DNA from: Myxococcales bacterium
Lineage (GTDB): Bacteria > Myxococcota_A > Polyangia > Haliangiales > Haliangiaceae
NCBI GenBank assembly: GCA_016706545.1
Contig: JADJJK010000046.1
Span: 12,393-76,392, forward strand
DNA length: 64,000 nt
Direction of reading: 5' to 3'
Below, one piece after another: positions 46,784 through 57,192 of the stretch. The translations under genes and the position numbers were made by a program. Each line of letters starts with the position of its first letter. Position 1 is the first letter of the stretch. The notes below the pieces were generated by a model, which saw nothing but the letters and a program-made list of their open reading frames with translations, was not told where the DNA came from and ran no database searches.

Positions 46784-48003
46784 CCCATGCCCCCGACATC
46801 GCAGGCGCGGCCAGGCACCAGCACCTTGACCACCGGCACCGCCAGGTCGGGCCGGGTGAGGTTCACCGCGATGACCTGCTTGTCGCCGCGCGCCGTCAGG
46901 CGGGCGACCACCAGCTCCAGATCGGCGCCCAGATCCTCGCTGGCCAGGGCGGGGAGCTCGTGAAACAGCACCGGCTCGTACGGCTCGTCGGATAGCTCGC
47001 GCCAGATCTGCCGCAGCAGCTCCGGATCGGTGGCGCGGCGGTAGTCGTGGGGGAAGAAGTCGTCGCGCGCGCCGGCGATGTAGGTCATCCGGGTCTGCGC
47101 CGCCTCGGTGATGGCCCGGGCCATCGCGATCTCCGGCGCCAGGTGGCAGCCGAAACCCTGATACAGGCCGAGCGCGCGCCACGCGGGCTGGTCGGGATCT
47201 TCGAGAATGGCGCAGCCAAAGACGGGGATCCCGACATCCGAGGTCAGATCCCAGACCACCACGCGAACCCCGGCCGCGGTGAACTGGCGCAAGAGCGCCA
47301 CGCACGCTGGATCGTCGATGCTGTCGAGCATCAAGCGCCGCTGGCTGCCGGCGCGTCGCCAGCGCGCCTCGGCGTCGCGCTCGATGACCTCGCAGAGCCC
47401 GTGCAAGATCGCCTCCACCAGGCAGTTGCCAGAGGCCAGGCCGTTGGAGGACACGTCGAAGTGCGGCACCGTCTTGCCGAAGACGCAGTCCAGCGTGACC
47501 GCGTCCTTGGGCACCCAGATGGGCTGCGCGCTCACCAGCTCGAAGCCCTCGACCCAGGTCATGGGCCGCTGGGTCAGCGGCAGCCGCGGCGGCCCCGCGC
47601 TGCGCCCGCGGCGAGGCGGTCGTGGGCCAGGTGGCAACCGCGACACCGGGGCGACGCGCACCTTGCGCGCCAGCTCGCGGGCGCTGCCGCGACGCTGGGG
47701 CAGGCGCAGGTGCTCCGCGTGCCAGGTCTCGAGCGCCTCCATCAGCGCCGAGACCTGCGCGGCCAGGAGCGAGATGCCCTTGCCTTGCTGGGTGGACAGC
47801 GAGCGTCCCATCGGGCGGATCGCCGACACCACGGGGATGCCGATGGTGTCGAGGCCGGTGAGGTCGGCGATGCGGACCAGGCCGATGTCCTTGGCCAGCG
47901 GCGAGAACCGCTGCCACGTCGCCTGCAGCGACGCGGCGCGATGCGTGCCCACGGTCAGCCGCGCGGTGGCGGTGAGGGGTTGGTCGAAGAAGGACAGGGC
48001 CAT
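46780..48003 (-). CDS. YcaO-domain cyclodehydratase/thioamidation enzyme
   Basis: 407 residues. YcaO proteins use ATP to phosphorylate a backbone amide, forming azolines or, with TfuA, thioamides. Motifs: IGIPVVSAIRPMGRSLSTQQ and GKGISLLAAQVSALMEALET (first acidic helix), HFDVSSNGLASGNCLVEAIL (nucleotide loop), HGLCEVIERDAEARWRRAG (the E-x2-E-R-D Mg-binding helix), and a C-terminal VVKVLVPGRACDVGGMG without the Pro-rich PxPxP tail of azole-forming YcaOs. An Arg/Pro-rich insert of about 35 residues follows the first helix. It is directly coupled to tfuA. The FHA protein gene lies 82 bp upstream. No precursor peptide gene is evident. Confidence 0.9.
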   Translation of the reverse strand: MALSFFDQPLTATARLTVGTHRAASLQATWQRFSPLAKDIGLVRIADLTGLDTIGIPVVSAIRPMGRSLSTQQGKGISLLAAQVSALMEALETWHAEHLRLPQRRGSARELARKVRVAPVSRLPPGPRPPRRGRSAGPPRLPLTQRPMTWVEGFELVSAQPIWVPKDAVTLDCVFGKTVPHFDVSSNGLASGNCLVEAILHGLCEVIERDAEARWRRAGSQRRLMLDSIDDPACVALLRQFTAAGVRVVVWDLTSDVGIPVFGCAILEDPDQPAWRALGLYQGFGCHLAPEIAMARAITEAAQTRMTYIAGARDDFFPHDYRRATDPELLRQIWRELSDEPYEPVLFHELPALASEDLGADLELVVARLTARGDKQVIAVNLTRPDLAVPVVKVLVPGRACDVGGMG

Positions 48004-48085
48004 GGCCAGGCGCCACGCACCATCCCATGAAACGACCGCGCCCGGGAGGTGCGCCGCTCGCTCATCGAGCGCGGCGGCGCGGCGC

Positions 48086-48628
48086 TCAGCAGGTCGCGCG
48101 CAGGAGCAGCATCATGAGCAGCGCGGCGGCGACGAACGCGCCTGCTGCCAGCGCCACCTTGGGCCACAGCGGCTGGCGGCGGGGCCTGGGCGGGGGGGGC
48201 AGGGCGGCGATCGCGGAGTCGTCGCCGATGAAGATGCGCGCGCGGGGCCCGCCGGGGCCAAACTCCACCATCAGCGGCGCGCCCGCGGCGACCGGCGCCT
48301 CGGTGGTGCGGTGGCCCTCGACGAACGTGCCGTTGGAGCTGCCGAGGTCGACGAGGACCCAGCTGGCGTTGACTCGCCGCAGCTCGGCGTGTCGGGAGCT
48401 GGCGTCGATATCGCGGTGCGCGTCGAAGGCGACCTCGCATTCCGGGTGGCGGCCAAAGCGGATGCGCGCCTCCGCCGACAGCTCCTGGCGCTGGCCCCGG
48501 CGCGTGCCATCGACGTGATCGATGACGATGCGGACCTCGCGGGCCGGTCCTTCCCGCTCCCCATCTTCCGGCGGGCGAGCGTTCTCCGGATCAACTAGCC
48601 CGGCGGTGTCGCTCCTCCGCTTGCGCAC
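48086..48628 (-). CDS. FHA-domain protein with C-terminal membrane anchor
   Basis: 180 residues from GTG 48628. The forkhead-associated phosphothreonine-binding domain shows IRFGRHPECEVAFDAHRDID, SSRHAELRRVNASWVLVDLG and SSNGTFVEGH (conserved R, S-x2-H, N-G-T). A Pro/Arg linker leads to a C-terminal TM helix (KVALAAGAFVAAALLMMLLL). Expected to dock onto phosphorylated Ser/Thr-kinase substrates at the membrane. It is divergent, 236 bp away, from the Ser/Thr kinase at 48865, a likely functional pair. A GTG start is used because the in-frame ATG options lie too far upstream. Confidence 0.85.
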   Translation of the reverse strand: MRKRRSDTAGLVDPENARPPEDGEREGPAREVRIVIDHVDGTRRGQRQELSAEARIRFGRHPECEVAFDAHRDIDASSRHAELRRVNASWVLVDLGSSNGTFVEGHRTTEAPVAAGAPLMVEFGPGGPRARIFIGDDSAIAALPPPPRPRRQPLWPKVALAAGAFVAAALLMMLLLRATC

Positions 48629-48864
48629 GCGGCCATGGTAGCCCAGCAAGCATTCGGCGCGACACCATGCGCCGGCATTTCGGCCCGCCCTTTGGGCCTG
48701 CCACCCCGGAGCCTTGGCGCCGCTGGCGGTCCGCCGCTGCCCGGTCAAGTGAGCGCCGTTTCGGCTTCGGCGGAAAAACGCCGGGGGACGCCGGCTGCGC
48801 CTGAGAAGTTGCTGAAAGGGCAGTGCGCACAAGCCGCACTTCTGCAACAATCGCGGTCCAAGGG

Positions 48865-50445
<1,581 letters not shown>

Positions 50446-50469
50446 CCGCCAGGCTCCTGACGCCGCGCT

Positions 50470-52170
50470 TCAAAAGCCGCGGTCGGTGGTCAGCAGGCTG
50501 CGCACCTTCTGCTCGCGATCCGGATCATCGGCTCCTCCGTCGAGCCAGAGCTGCAAGAGCCAGCGCGCGGCGGCGTGATCTCCGGCCGCGCCAGCCAGCC
50601 GGCCGGCGAGCTCCAGCGCCTCGGGCAAGTGCGGCGCGCGGGCCAGCGCGCGATCGGCGAGCTCGCGCGCGGTCGCCAGCTCACCCCGCGCCATCGCGCG
50701 GCGGGCCGCGCGCAGCTCACGCCGCGCCAGGACCAGGTGCCCCAGCTGCTCCGGTTCGAGCGATGGGTCGGCTGGCAGGTCCGGCGGTGGCGCGGGGCTA
50801 TCGCCCACGCCCTCCAGCTCGTGGCGCAGATCAAAGGCTCGCATCCGGCCCGCGGCCTCCGGGTCCGCGACCCACAGCACCATCAGGCCCGGATCGATGA
50901 TCACCACCTGCGCCGCAGGATCGAACGGCACGCCGCGATGACCGGGGACGCGCGCGGCGTCGCCGGCGCGACGGTCGCGGAGCGCCGCCGCCAGGCTGTC
51001 CACCGCGGGCAACGGCGCGCGCACGAGCTGCAGCACGCGCGCGACCCGCGCGGCGGTGGGCGCCAGCCGGCGCGTGCGGTCGTTTTCCGGATCCGCGGAG
51101 AACGCGGCGGAGGTCAGCGAGTCTCCAAGTACCAGCGGCGAGGACCCGCGCGTGAGCTGCGCGCGCGACGGGCCACGCTCCACCACGGCCCACTTGCCAG
51201 CTCGACCATCCACCACCAGGTACGCGGCGGCGCCGAGCGTCGCGGTGTTCTCCAGCGTGCGCACCGCCTCGTCGAGCGTGCTCGCCTGCTCGAGGACGGA
51301 GCGGGCCAGGAGCAAGGTCGGGCGCGCGCTGCGGGTGGGGCGTACCTCGCGGGTGCGCGCCGGGTTGACCAGGATCACCAGGCCCTTGGCGTTGACGCCG
51401 GCGACCACGCCCGCGTTGCCCGGCCACCCCACCGAGGCCCAGGCCAGGCCCCCTTGCGGTCGGGCCAAGGTCAAGACCGGCCGGAGCGCCTCCCCACCGT
51501 CGGACAGCCCGGGCGCGGAGAAGGCGTGGCCCACCCAGACCCGGTTGGTGACGGCCGACTCCTGCGCGGCGACCACGGCGAGGCTGCGGGTCAGCCCGGT
51601 GCCGTCGCTGGCCTCGGTGGGCTTGCCGAGATCCCACACCGCCTGCGCGCGCACCATGTCCTGGTAGCGCTCGTCCCCTGGGCCGGCGCCGCGCATCATG
51701 CCGGCGATCACGCTGCGGTCGCTGTCGCTGAGCCCGTCGTCGAGGAAGCGCAACCGCCAGTCGACGCGCAGGTCGTGGGTAAGGCGCGCCCACAGGCCTT
51801 TGCCCTGCGCGATGGCGTCGAGCGACGGCTTGGCGGCCAGCACCGCCTCGTCCACCGCCGGGCCGAGCAACCGTCCGTGGCCGGCGCCGATCTCGTGCCC
51901 GGTGCCTTGCACGTGCAACACGGCGATGCCGCCGCGCCAGGTCAGGCGAGCGTCACGGAAGGCCAGCGCCTCGCGGCCCAGGCCGGTGCTCTTGCCCTGC
52001 CAGCTCACCGTCCCGCTGACCTGGCCGCCCGGCGGCTCATAGGTCACCGACCGCTCGAAGATGAACCACGCCACCACCGCGGCGGCGCCGCACAGACCCG
52101 CGCCGATCCCTGCGGCTCGCCACGGTCGCGGTCCGCCGGAGCGTCGGTGCCCGATCAGGAGGTCTCGCAT
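50470..52170 (-). CDS. C45-peptidase-like protein lacking the catalytic cysteine
   Basis: 566 residues from ATG 52170. One N-terminal TM helix (AAGIGAGLCGAAAVVAWFIF), then a domain like the C45 family (isopenicillin-N acyltransferase/NTN hydrolases): GIAVLHVQGTGHEIGAGHGR then LLGPAVDEAV, VGWPGNAGVVAGVNAKGLVI and ALRDRRAGDAARVPGHRG. In C45 enzymes an autoprocessing Cys at a G-C-[ST] site is the nucleophile. Here the equivalent region reads GTGLTRSLAVVAAQES, and the only Cys in the whole protein lies inside the TM helix, so it is a probable pseudoenzyme. The C-terminal 100 residues are TPR-like helices (ARELADRALARAPHLPEALE). Convergent with the kinase gene. Confidence 0.72.
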   Translation of the reverse strand: MRDLLIGHRRSGGPRPWRAAGIGAGLCGAAAVVAWFIFERSVTYEPPGGQVSGTVSWQGKSTGLGREALAFRDARLTWRGGIAVLHVQGTGHEIGAGHGRLLGPAVDEAVLAAKPSLDAIAQGKGLWARLTHDLRVDWRLRFLDDGLSDSDRSVIAGMMRGAGPGDERYQDMVRAQAVWDLGKPTEASDGTGLTRSLAVVAAQESAVTNRVWVGHAFSAPGLSDGGEALRPVLTLARPQGGLAWASVGWPGNAGVVAGVNAKGLVILVNPARTREVRPTRSARPTLLLARSVLEQASTLDEAVRTLENTATLGAAAYLVVDGRAGKWAVVERGPSRAQLTRGSSPLVLGDSLTSAAFSADPENDRTRRLAPTAARVARVLQLVRAPLPAVDSLAAALRDRRAGDAARVPGHRGVPFDPAAQVVIIDPGLMVLWVADPEAAGRMRAFDLRHELEGVGDSPAPPPDLPADPSLEPEQLGHLVLARRELRAARRAMARGELATARELADRALARAPHLPEALELAGRLAGAAGDHAAARWLLQLWLDGGADDPDREQKVRSLLTTDRGF

Positions 52171-52424
52171 GGGGCCGCACTCTACTCTCAAGTGCGGCGC
52201 GTCCAGCGCGTGGCGCGCTGCGTTGCGGCGCGCGCGAACGCAGTGATTGACCGGCCCATGAGCGGTTGCTAGGGTCGTGGCAGGGTAGAAGGAGCGAAGA
52301 AGACGGTGATGTTGTTGAGATCCACCGTTTTGCCAGGGCCCCGACCTGACCTTGGGTCGGGAATCGGGCCAGCCCTCGACCCTGGATGCGTCGCTGCGCG
52401 CGACCCGCGACGAGGGGGACGTTG

Positions 52425-52970
52425 GTGAGCCCCCTGTGGGCGGTGAGCGCGATCGTCCTCTTGGCGGCGGGCGCGGCGATTGGATGGTTCTGGCTGCACC
52501 GCCTGCGCGCGCTGCCGGCGCAGGCGCCCTTGCCCAGGGTCAGCACGCCGCCGGTCACGGAGCGCCCCAAGGTCCGCGTGCGCACCACGCGCGCCGGTGG
52601 CGGCGCCGGGCTCGCGGTCACCACGGCGTCGCTGGCGTGCCCGAGCTGCCGACGCGAATATGAGGGGGCGCTGTACTGCAGCCGCGACGCGCGGCGGCTG
52701 GTGCCGGCGTACGAGCTGCGGAACCATCCCCGCAGCCAGGGCGTGGTGTGCCTGGCCTGCCGGCGCGCGTTCGAGCCGGGCATCCGTCGCTGTCCCCATG
52801 ACGGCACCGCGCTGGTGCCGTTCGCCGTCCACGCCGCCATGCGGCCCCGCAGCCGCACCATGGAGCCGGCCGGGGTCATCGCGCGGATCTGCCCGGTGTG
52901 CGGCGCTCGACACGATCTACACGCCCGCTTCTGCGGCGCGGATGGCGCGGAGCTGGTGGTCATCAACTAG
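52425..52970 (+). CDS. Membrane-anchored protein with multiple zinc ribbons
   Basis: 181 residues from GTG 52425 (GAGGGG upstream). TM helix at the N-terminus (PLWAVSAIVLLAAGAAIGWF), a basic linker, then three Cys4-like ribbons: LACPSCRREYEGALYCSRD, VVCLACRRAFEPGIRRCPHD and RICPVCGARHDLHARFCGAD. The ribbon style (C-x2-C...C-x-x-D-G) resembles those of the kinase at 48865 and of many myxobacterial kinase-linked proteins. No function can be assigned. The upstream 254 bp (52171-52424) contains a CCCGACC...GGTCGGG hairpin and no supported gene. Confidence 0.75.
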   Translation: MSPLWAVSAIVLLAAGAAIGWFWLHRLRALPAQAPLPRVSTPPVTERPKVRVRTTRAGGGAGLAVTTASLACPSCRREYEGALYCSRDARRLVPAYELRNHPRSQGVVCLACRRAFEPGIRRCPHDGTALVPFAVHAAMRPRSRTMEPAGVIARICPVCGARHDLHARFCGADGAELVVIN

Positions 52971-53040
52971 CCACAAGCCACTGGCCCCCTGCCGCAGATC
53001 AGCTCCGTGAGCTGCCGGCCGCTCGCCGGTGATGGGCCCC

Positions 53041-54531
53041 TCAGGGGCTCGCTTGCGTGCTGGCGGTCTTGAGCGCCGCCGCCGCGGGGCGGATGATCTC
53101 GAGCAGCTCCTCTTCGCTGGGCAGCGTGCCGTCCTTCTTGCCGCCGATGCGACCGAGCACGCTGCGATCGGGGCTCACCAGCACCACCGCGGGCAACGTG
53201 CTGGCCCGATAGCGATCGCGGTGCTCCTTGTCCTCGTCGGTGCCCGCGGTGACGTCGAACTTGAGGGGCACGAAGTTGGCGCTGATCTCTTGGTACACCT
53301 CGTCAGCCCCAAAGCGCAGCTCCAGCTCGACGCACGGGTTGCACCAGGTCGCTGAGAAGTCCACCAGCACGCCCTTGCCCTCGGCCTTGGCGCGCGCGAA
53401 CGCCGCGGCTTCATCGCCGTAGATCCAGGCGAGGTGATGCTTGGGCGTCATGATCCACGCCACCACGCCAAAGAGGCCAATCACCGCCAGCGCCACCGCG
53501 CCAGCCTTGCGCGCGCGAATGGCCGGCGCGTCATGGAACGACAGATGCACCGCGCCGCCGGCGAGGCCGAGCGCCGCCAGCGCCACCGCGCCGCCGAGGA
53601 ACCACAGGGCTCGTGAGCCCACCGCGCGCAGCGGCTCGACGATGGGCCGCAGGAAGTACAGCGCGGCGACCAGCAGCGCCACGCCGCCGATGGACTTGAC
53701 CCACTCCATCCAGCGTCCGCTCTTGGGCAGCGCGATGGCGAAGGCCGCGAGCACCCAGAACAGCACCCCCATGCCCATGGCGTAGGCAAACAGCAGGCCG
53801 GCGCCAGCGGCGGCGTTGTGGGTCTGGGCGACGAACCCAAGGATCCCGGCCAAGAAGGGCCCGGTGCACGGCGCCGCGGTGAAGCCGCCGACGAGCCCCA
53901 TCGTGAAGGCGCCAGCGAAGCCCTTGCCCCCCACCTGGCTGAGCTTGTCCTGCAGCGAGGATGGCAGGTTGAGCTCGAAGGCGCCAAACATGGAGGCGGC
54001 GAGCGCGACATAGAGGAGGACGATGGGGATCACCACCACCGGATCGCCAAGCAGGCTGCCGAACTCCTTGCCGATCAGGCCGAACACGGTGCCGAGCACG
54101 GCGTAGGTCACCCCCATGCCGGCCACGTACAGCGAGGCCAGCACCATGGCCTTGCCGCGCGTGGAGTCTCCGCCGCGCGCGCCGAAGATCCCCAGCACGA
54201 TGGGGATCATCGGGTAGACACACGGGGTCAGCGAGGTGAGAAAGCCAAAGCCGAAGGCCGCGAGCACCATCCAGAACCAGCCGCGCTCGCGGTACTCCTC
54301 GAAGGGCGCGTCGGCGGCGTGCGCGAGCTGCGGCAGCAGCAGCACCAGGCAGAGCGCCAGCGCCGCGACCGCCAAACGTCGGCCCCCGCCGGCGCGGAAC
54401 CCCAAAGGAGCCCCGGCGCCACGCGGCGTGTCGTCGCGCTGGATCAAGGGTTCCAAGAGCCTGCGAGATCCAGAGGAGCCGGCTGCGCGCTTGTTCGACA
54501 CGTCGCCGGAGAGGGGCTTCGACTGCAGCAT
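53041..54531 (-). CDS. dsbD: Thiol:disulfide interchange protein, DsbD-like (CcdA-thioredoxin fusion)
   Basis: Inner-membrane reductant conduit from cytoplasmic thioredoxin to the periplasm. 496 residues: an N-terminal signal or TM region, then the DsbD beta membrane domain of eight TM helices with redox Cys in FLTSLTPCVYPMIPIVLGIF and FTAAPCTGPFLAGILGFVAQ, then a C-terminal thioredoxin domain with VDFSATWCNPCVELELRF (CNPC) and a cis-Pro in ASTLPAVVLVSPD. The N-terminal DsbD alpha immunoglobulin-like domain is missing, giving a shorter CcdA-Trx type. It likely supports cytochrome c maturation, relevant to the multihaem lipoprotein. A 50-residue cytoplasmic-looking N-tail precedes the first hydrophobic segment. 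Confidence 0.88.
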   Translation of the reverse strand: MLQSKPLSGDVSNKRAAGSSGSRRLLEPLIQRDDTPRGAGAPLGFRAGGGRRLAVAALALCLVLLLPQLAHAADAPFEEYRERGWFWMVLAAFGFGFLTSLTPCVYPMIPIVLGIFGARGGDSTRGKAMVLASLYVAGMGVTYAVLGTVFGLIGKEFGSLLGDPVVVIPIVLLYVALAASMFGAFELNLPSSLQDKLSQVGGKGFAGAFTMGLVGGFTAAPCTGPFLAGILGFVAQTHNAAAGAGLLFAYAMGMGVLFWVLAAFAIALPKSGRWMEWVKSIGGVALLVAALYFLRPIVEPLRAVGSRALWFLGGAVALAALGLAGGAVHLSFHDAPAIRARKAGAVALAVIGLFGVVAWIMTPKHHLAWIYGDEAAAFARAKAEGKGVLVDFSATWCNPCVELELRFGADEVYQEISANFVPLKFDVTAGTDEDKEHRDRYRASTLPAVVLVSPDRSVLGRIGGKKDGTLPSEEELLEIIRPAAAALKTASTQASP

Positions 54532-54694
54532 GAGGAGGTCCACTATAGCGGGAGACGCCCGCACCGGTACCTCCCGTACGCCGAGGCGACCGGCAGGTTT
54601 CACCTGGCGCCACTTTTGCCGCAGGCGGCCCTGGCGCTTCGCGAGGGCCCGTCGTGCCTGGGCTCGTGGGCCTGTGCTAGGTTGCGCTGCGCCA

Positions 54695-55875
54695 ATGACC
54701 GACGCCGCCTGGATCGATCGGGTTGCCCCCGCTTACGTGCGCAGCCTCGAGGTTTACCAACCTGGCAAGCCCATCGAGGAGCTCGAGCGCGAGCTTGGGA
54801 TCACCGGGGCCATCAAGGTCGCCTCCAACGAGAACCCGCTGGGACCTTCGCCCCGCGCGCTGGAGGCGGTGGCCGCGGTGCTGCCGCAGCTCCACCTGTA
54901 TCCAGACGCAGGCGGACACGCGCTGCGCCGCGCGCTGGCGCACTCCCTGACCGCAGCGCTGGCCCAGTCCGCGGCGGCCAAGGGCGCGCACATCGCGCCT
55001 GAGCGGGTGGCGCTCGGCGCGGGCTCCAACGAGCTCCTCTATCAGCTCGTGCTGGCCACCTGTGAGCCCGGGGACGAGGTCCTGTCGCACGAGTTCGCCT
55101 TCCTGAGCTACCGGCTCGCGGCGGCGGTCGCCAACCGCGCCTTCGTCGCGGCGCCCACCACCGCGGCGCTGTCCTTGGACGTGGGCGCGCTGATCTCTCG
55201 CATCTCGCCGCGCACCAAGCTCGTGATCGTGGGCACCCCCAACAACCCCACCGGCTCGGTGGTGACCAGCGCGGAGCTCGAGCAGCTCCTCGCGGCGCTG
55301 CCGCGCGCGCGCTGCTGGTGGTGGACGAGGCGTACCGCGAGTACGCCGATGCGTGGCCGGAGATCGATCACGCCGACGGCCTGGCCGCCGCGGCGCTCGA
55401 CCGTCGGGTGGTCTTGCTGCGCACGTTCTCGAAGATCTATGGGCTCGCCGGGCTGCGGGTGGGCTACGCGGTCGCCGATCCGGAGGTGGTCGATCTGCTC
55501 GGCCGGGTGACCCGCACGTTCAACGTCGGCACCGCGGCGCAGGTCGCGGCGCAGGCCGCGCTCGGTGACGCCGAGCACCTGGCGCGGAGCGCGCAACATG
55601 GGCGCTTCTGCATCGAGGAGCTGCGCTCCCGGCTGGGGGCCGCGCTCGGCGGCGCGGGCGTGCGCGTGTTGCCGTCGCTGGCCAACTTCGTCCTCGTGGA
55701 CACTGGCCGGCCAGCGCTGTCGGCGTATCAGCGGCTGCTCGCTCGCGGTGTGATCGTGCGTCCGATGGCGGCCTGGGGCCTGCCCAACCACCTGCGCATC
55801 TCGGCGGCGAGCGCGGCCGAGCTGCCGCGGGTGATCCAGGCGGTCATCGACGTGCTGTCCCACGCGGAGCCGTGA
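54695..55875 (+). pseudogene. hisC: Histidinol-phosphate aminotransferase, frameshifted
   Basis: PLP enzyme of histidine synthesis (also usable for aromatic amino acids). The first frame from ATG 54695 gives IKVASNENPLGPSPRALEAV, LGAGSNELLYQLVLATCEPG and VIVGTPNNPTGSVVTSAELE; it breaks after LPRAR at an 11-base CG tract (55302-55312) and runs into CWWWTRRT nonsense. The next frame resumes exactly with LLVVDEAYREYADAWPEI, the PLP lysine in TFSKIYGLAGLRVGYAVADP, and NHLRISAASAAELPRV, ending at 55875. One base is missing (or one CG pair extra). Total intact length would be about 393 residues, normal. If real, histidine synthesis needs a paralogue; alternatively it is an assembly error. It overlaps the next gene by four bases (GTGA). 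Confidence 0.85.
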
Positions 55876-57158
55876 CCATGGCCAGAGGCCGCGGGCTCGC
55901 GCTGGCCGCGGTGGTGGCGCCGCTCGTGTCGCTGGCGCCGCTGGCGCCGCTGGCGCTGCTCGTGGCGGCGCTGTCGCTGACGCAGGGATGCGCCTCGCGG
56001 TCCTCCTCGGGACCGGCGACCTCTGGTCCGTCGCCCGAAGACGCGCTGGAGCCAGTCTGGCAGCGGGCCGCCACCGCTGGCGACGCGCTGCTGCCGCTTT
56101 TGCCGCCGGACGCCGAGCTCCTGGTGGAGCTGGATCTGCGCCGCGCCCGGGCCCACCCGGTGCTGGGCCCGCTCGCCACCGCGCTCCTGGCGGGGCCGGG
56201 CGGTCCGGAGCTTGCGCGTTCGCCCGGTCTCGGCGGTCTCGGCGGTCTCGGCGGGCTCGGCGGTCACCTCGGGACGCTCGGCCAGCCGGACGCGCGGTCG
56301 GCGCCGCTGGCGCACGCCCAGACGCTGGTCATCGCCAGCTACCGGGTGGGGTTGGCGCAGGCGCAGAGCCTGACCTTGCTGGAGTTCGCCGCGCCGCCCT
56401 CCAGCTTGGACGGCTCCGACCCGCGATCGGCGGCCCAGATCGCCAGCGAGCTGGGGGGCGCCGCGATCACCCCGCAGATCGTGGCGCTGGGGCCGCCGGA
56501 GCTGTTGGCCGCGGTGGCGCAGCGGGCCGAGCGCCGCGAGCCGACGCCGGTGCGCTGGCAGCGGCTGCGGGCTCGCTCCATGCCCGCGGCGGCCACCGGC
56601 GCGCTGGTGCGGGTGACCGCGGAGCTCCCGTTCGAGGCGCGGCTCGCGCTGGCCCGCCAGACCAATCTCGACCCGCCGCCGGCGCACCTGAGCCTGTGGG
56701 GCGACGCGGCCGATGACGCCGCGCTCGTGCTCCTGGCCGACAGCGAGGATCCCGGCGACGCCGCGGCGGGCGCGCGGCTCGGCGCGGCGCTGCGTGGCGC
56801 GCTCGCGGCGCTCGCCAAGGACCCTCGGCTGGCCGCGCTCGGCCTTGGCCCCGCGTTTGGCGCCGCCGCCGTGGATCGGCGAGAGGGCTGGGTCCGGGTC
56901 GCGCTGGTGGTGGGGCCGCGGCGGCTCGCGCGCGCGGTCGCTCGGGCGACGACGCTGCTGCCGGCGTCCTCGGGGTCTCCGGGGGCCTCGGGATCGTCGG
57001 GTGCCTCGGGGGCCTCGGGATCGTCGGGTGCCTCAGGATCGTCGACGCGAGGATCCGACGTCCCCTCGATGCCCGGGGCGCGCGTCCCCGCCGCCGACAA
57101 GGTGGGCGGCTCGCCTTGCCAGGCGACCTTCTCCCCTGCAGGTTGTTCGAACCCGTGA
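55872..57158 (+). CDS. Lipoprotein of unknown function with Gly/Leu and Ser/Gly repeats
   Basis: 428 residues from GTG 55872, overlapping the hisC stop (GTGA; an ATG at 55878 is the alternative). Signal LAPLALLVAALSLTQGCASR with lipobox Cys, whose h-region is coded by 9-bp repeats (SLAPLAPLALL). The mature protein has PDAELLVELDLRRARAHPVL at its start, a GGLGGLGGLGGHLG repeat, a middle alpha/beta part (TPQIVALGPPELLAAVAQRA, LSLWGDAADDAALVLLADSE) and a SGASGSSGASG tail. It looks like a periplasmic domain resembling DUF-type 'LDLR' proteins; no family recognised. Sits between hisC and aroA. Confidence 0.7.
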   Translation: MTMARGRGLALAAVVAPLVSLAPLAPLALLVAALSLTQGCASRSSSGPATSGPSPEDALEPVWQRAATAGDALLPLLPPDAELLVELDLRRARAHPVLGPLATALLAGPGGPELARSPGLGGLGGLGGLGGHLGTLGQPDARSAPLAHAQTLVIASYRVGLAQAQSLTLLEFAAPPSSLDGSDPRSAAQIASELGGAAITPQIVALGPPELLAAVAQRAERREPTPVRWQRLRARSMPAAATGALVRVTAELPFEARLALARQTNLDPPPAHLSLWGDAADDAALVLLADSEDPGDAAAGARLGAALRGALAALAKDPRLAALGLGPAFGAAAVDRREGWVRVALVVGPRRLARAVARATTLLPASSGSPGASGSSGASGASGSSGASGSSTRGSDVPSMPGARVPAADKVGGSPCQATFSPAGCSNP

Positions 57159-57192
57159 GCTGTGGCGTCACTCTCGATGCCGGAGACCCAAG

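Noticed and set aside
52269..52330. Reverse-strand KTVDLNNITVFF reading frame
   Set aside because: Looks mildly coding but has no supported start and overlaps the hairpin region; could be a remnant, not callable.
52309..52428. 39-codon plus-strand ORF ending in a GTGA overlap with the zinc-ribbon gene
   Set aside because: Third-position GC is far below that of real genes here and no ribosome-binding site stands out.
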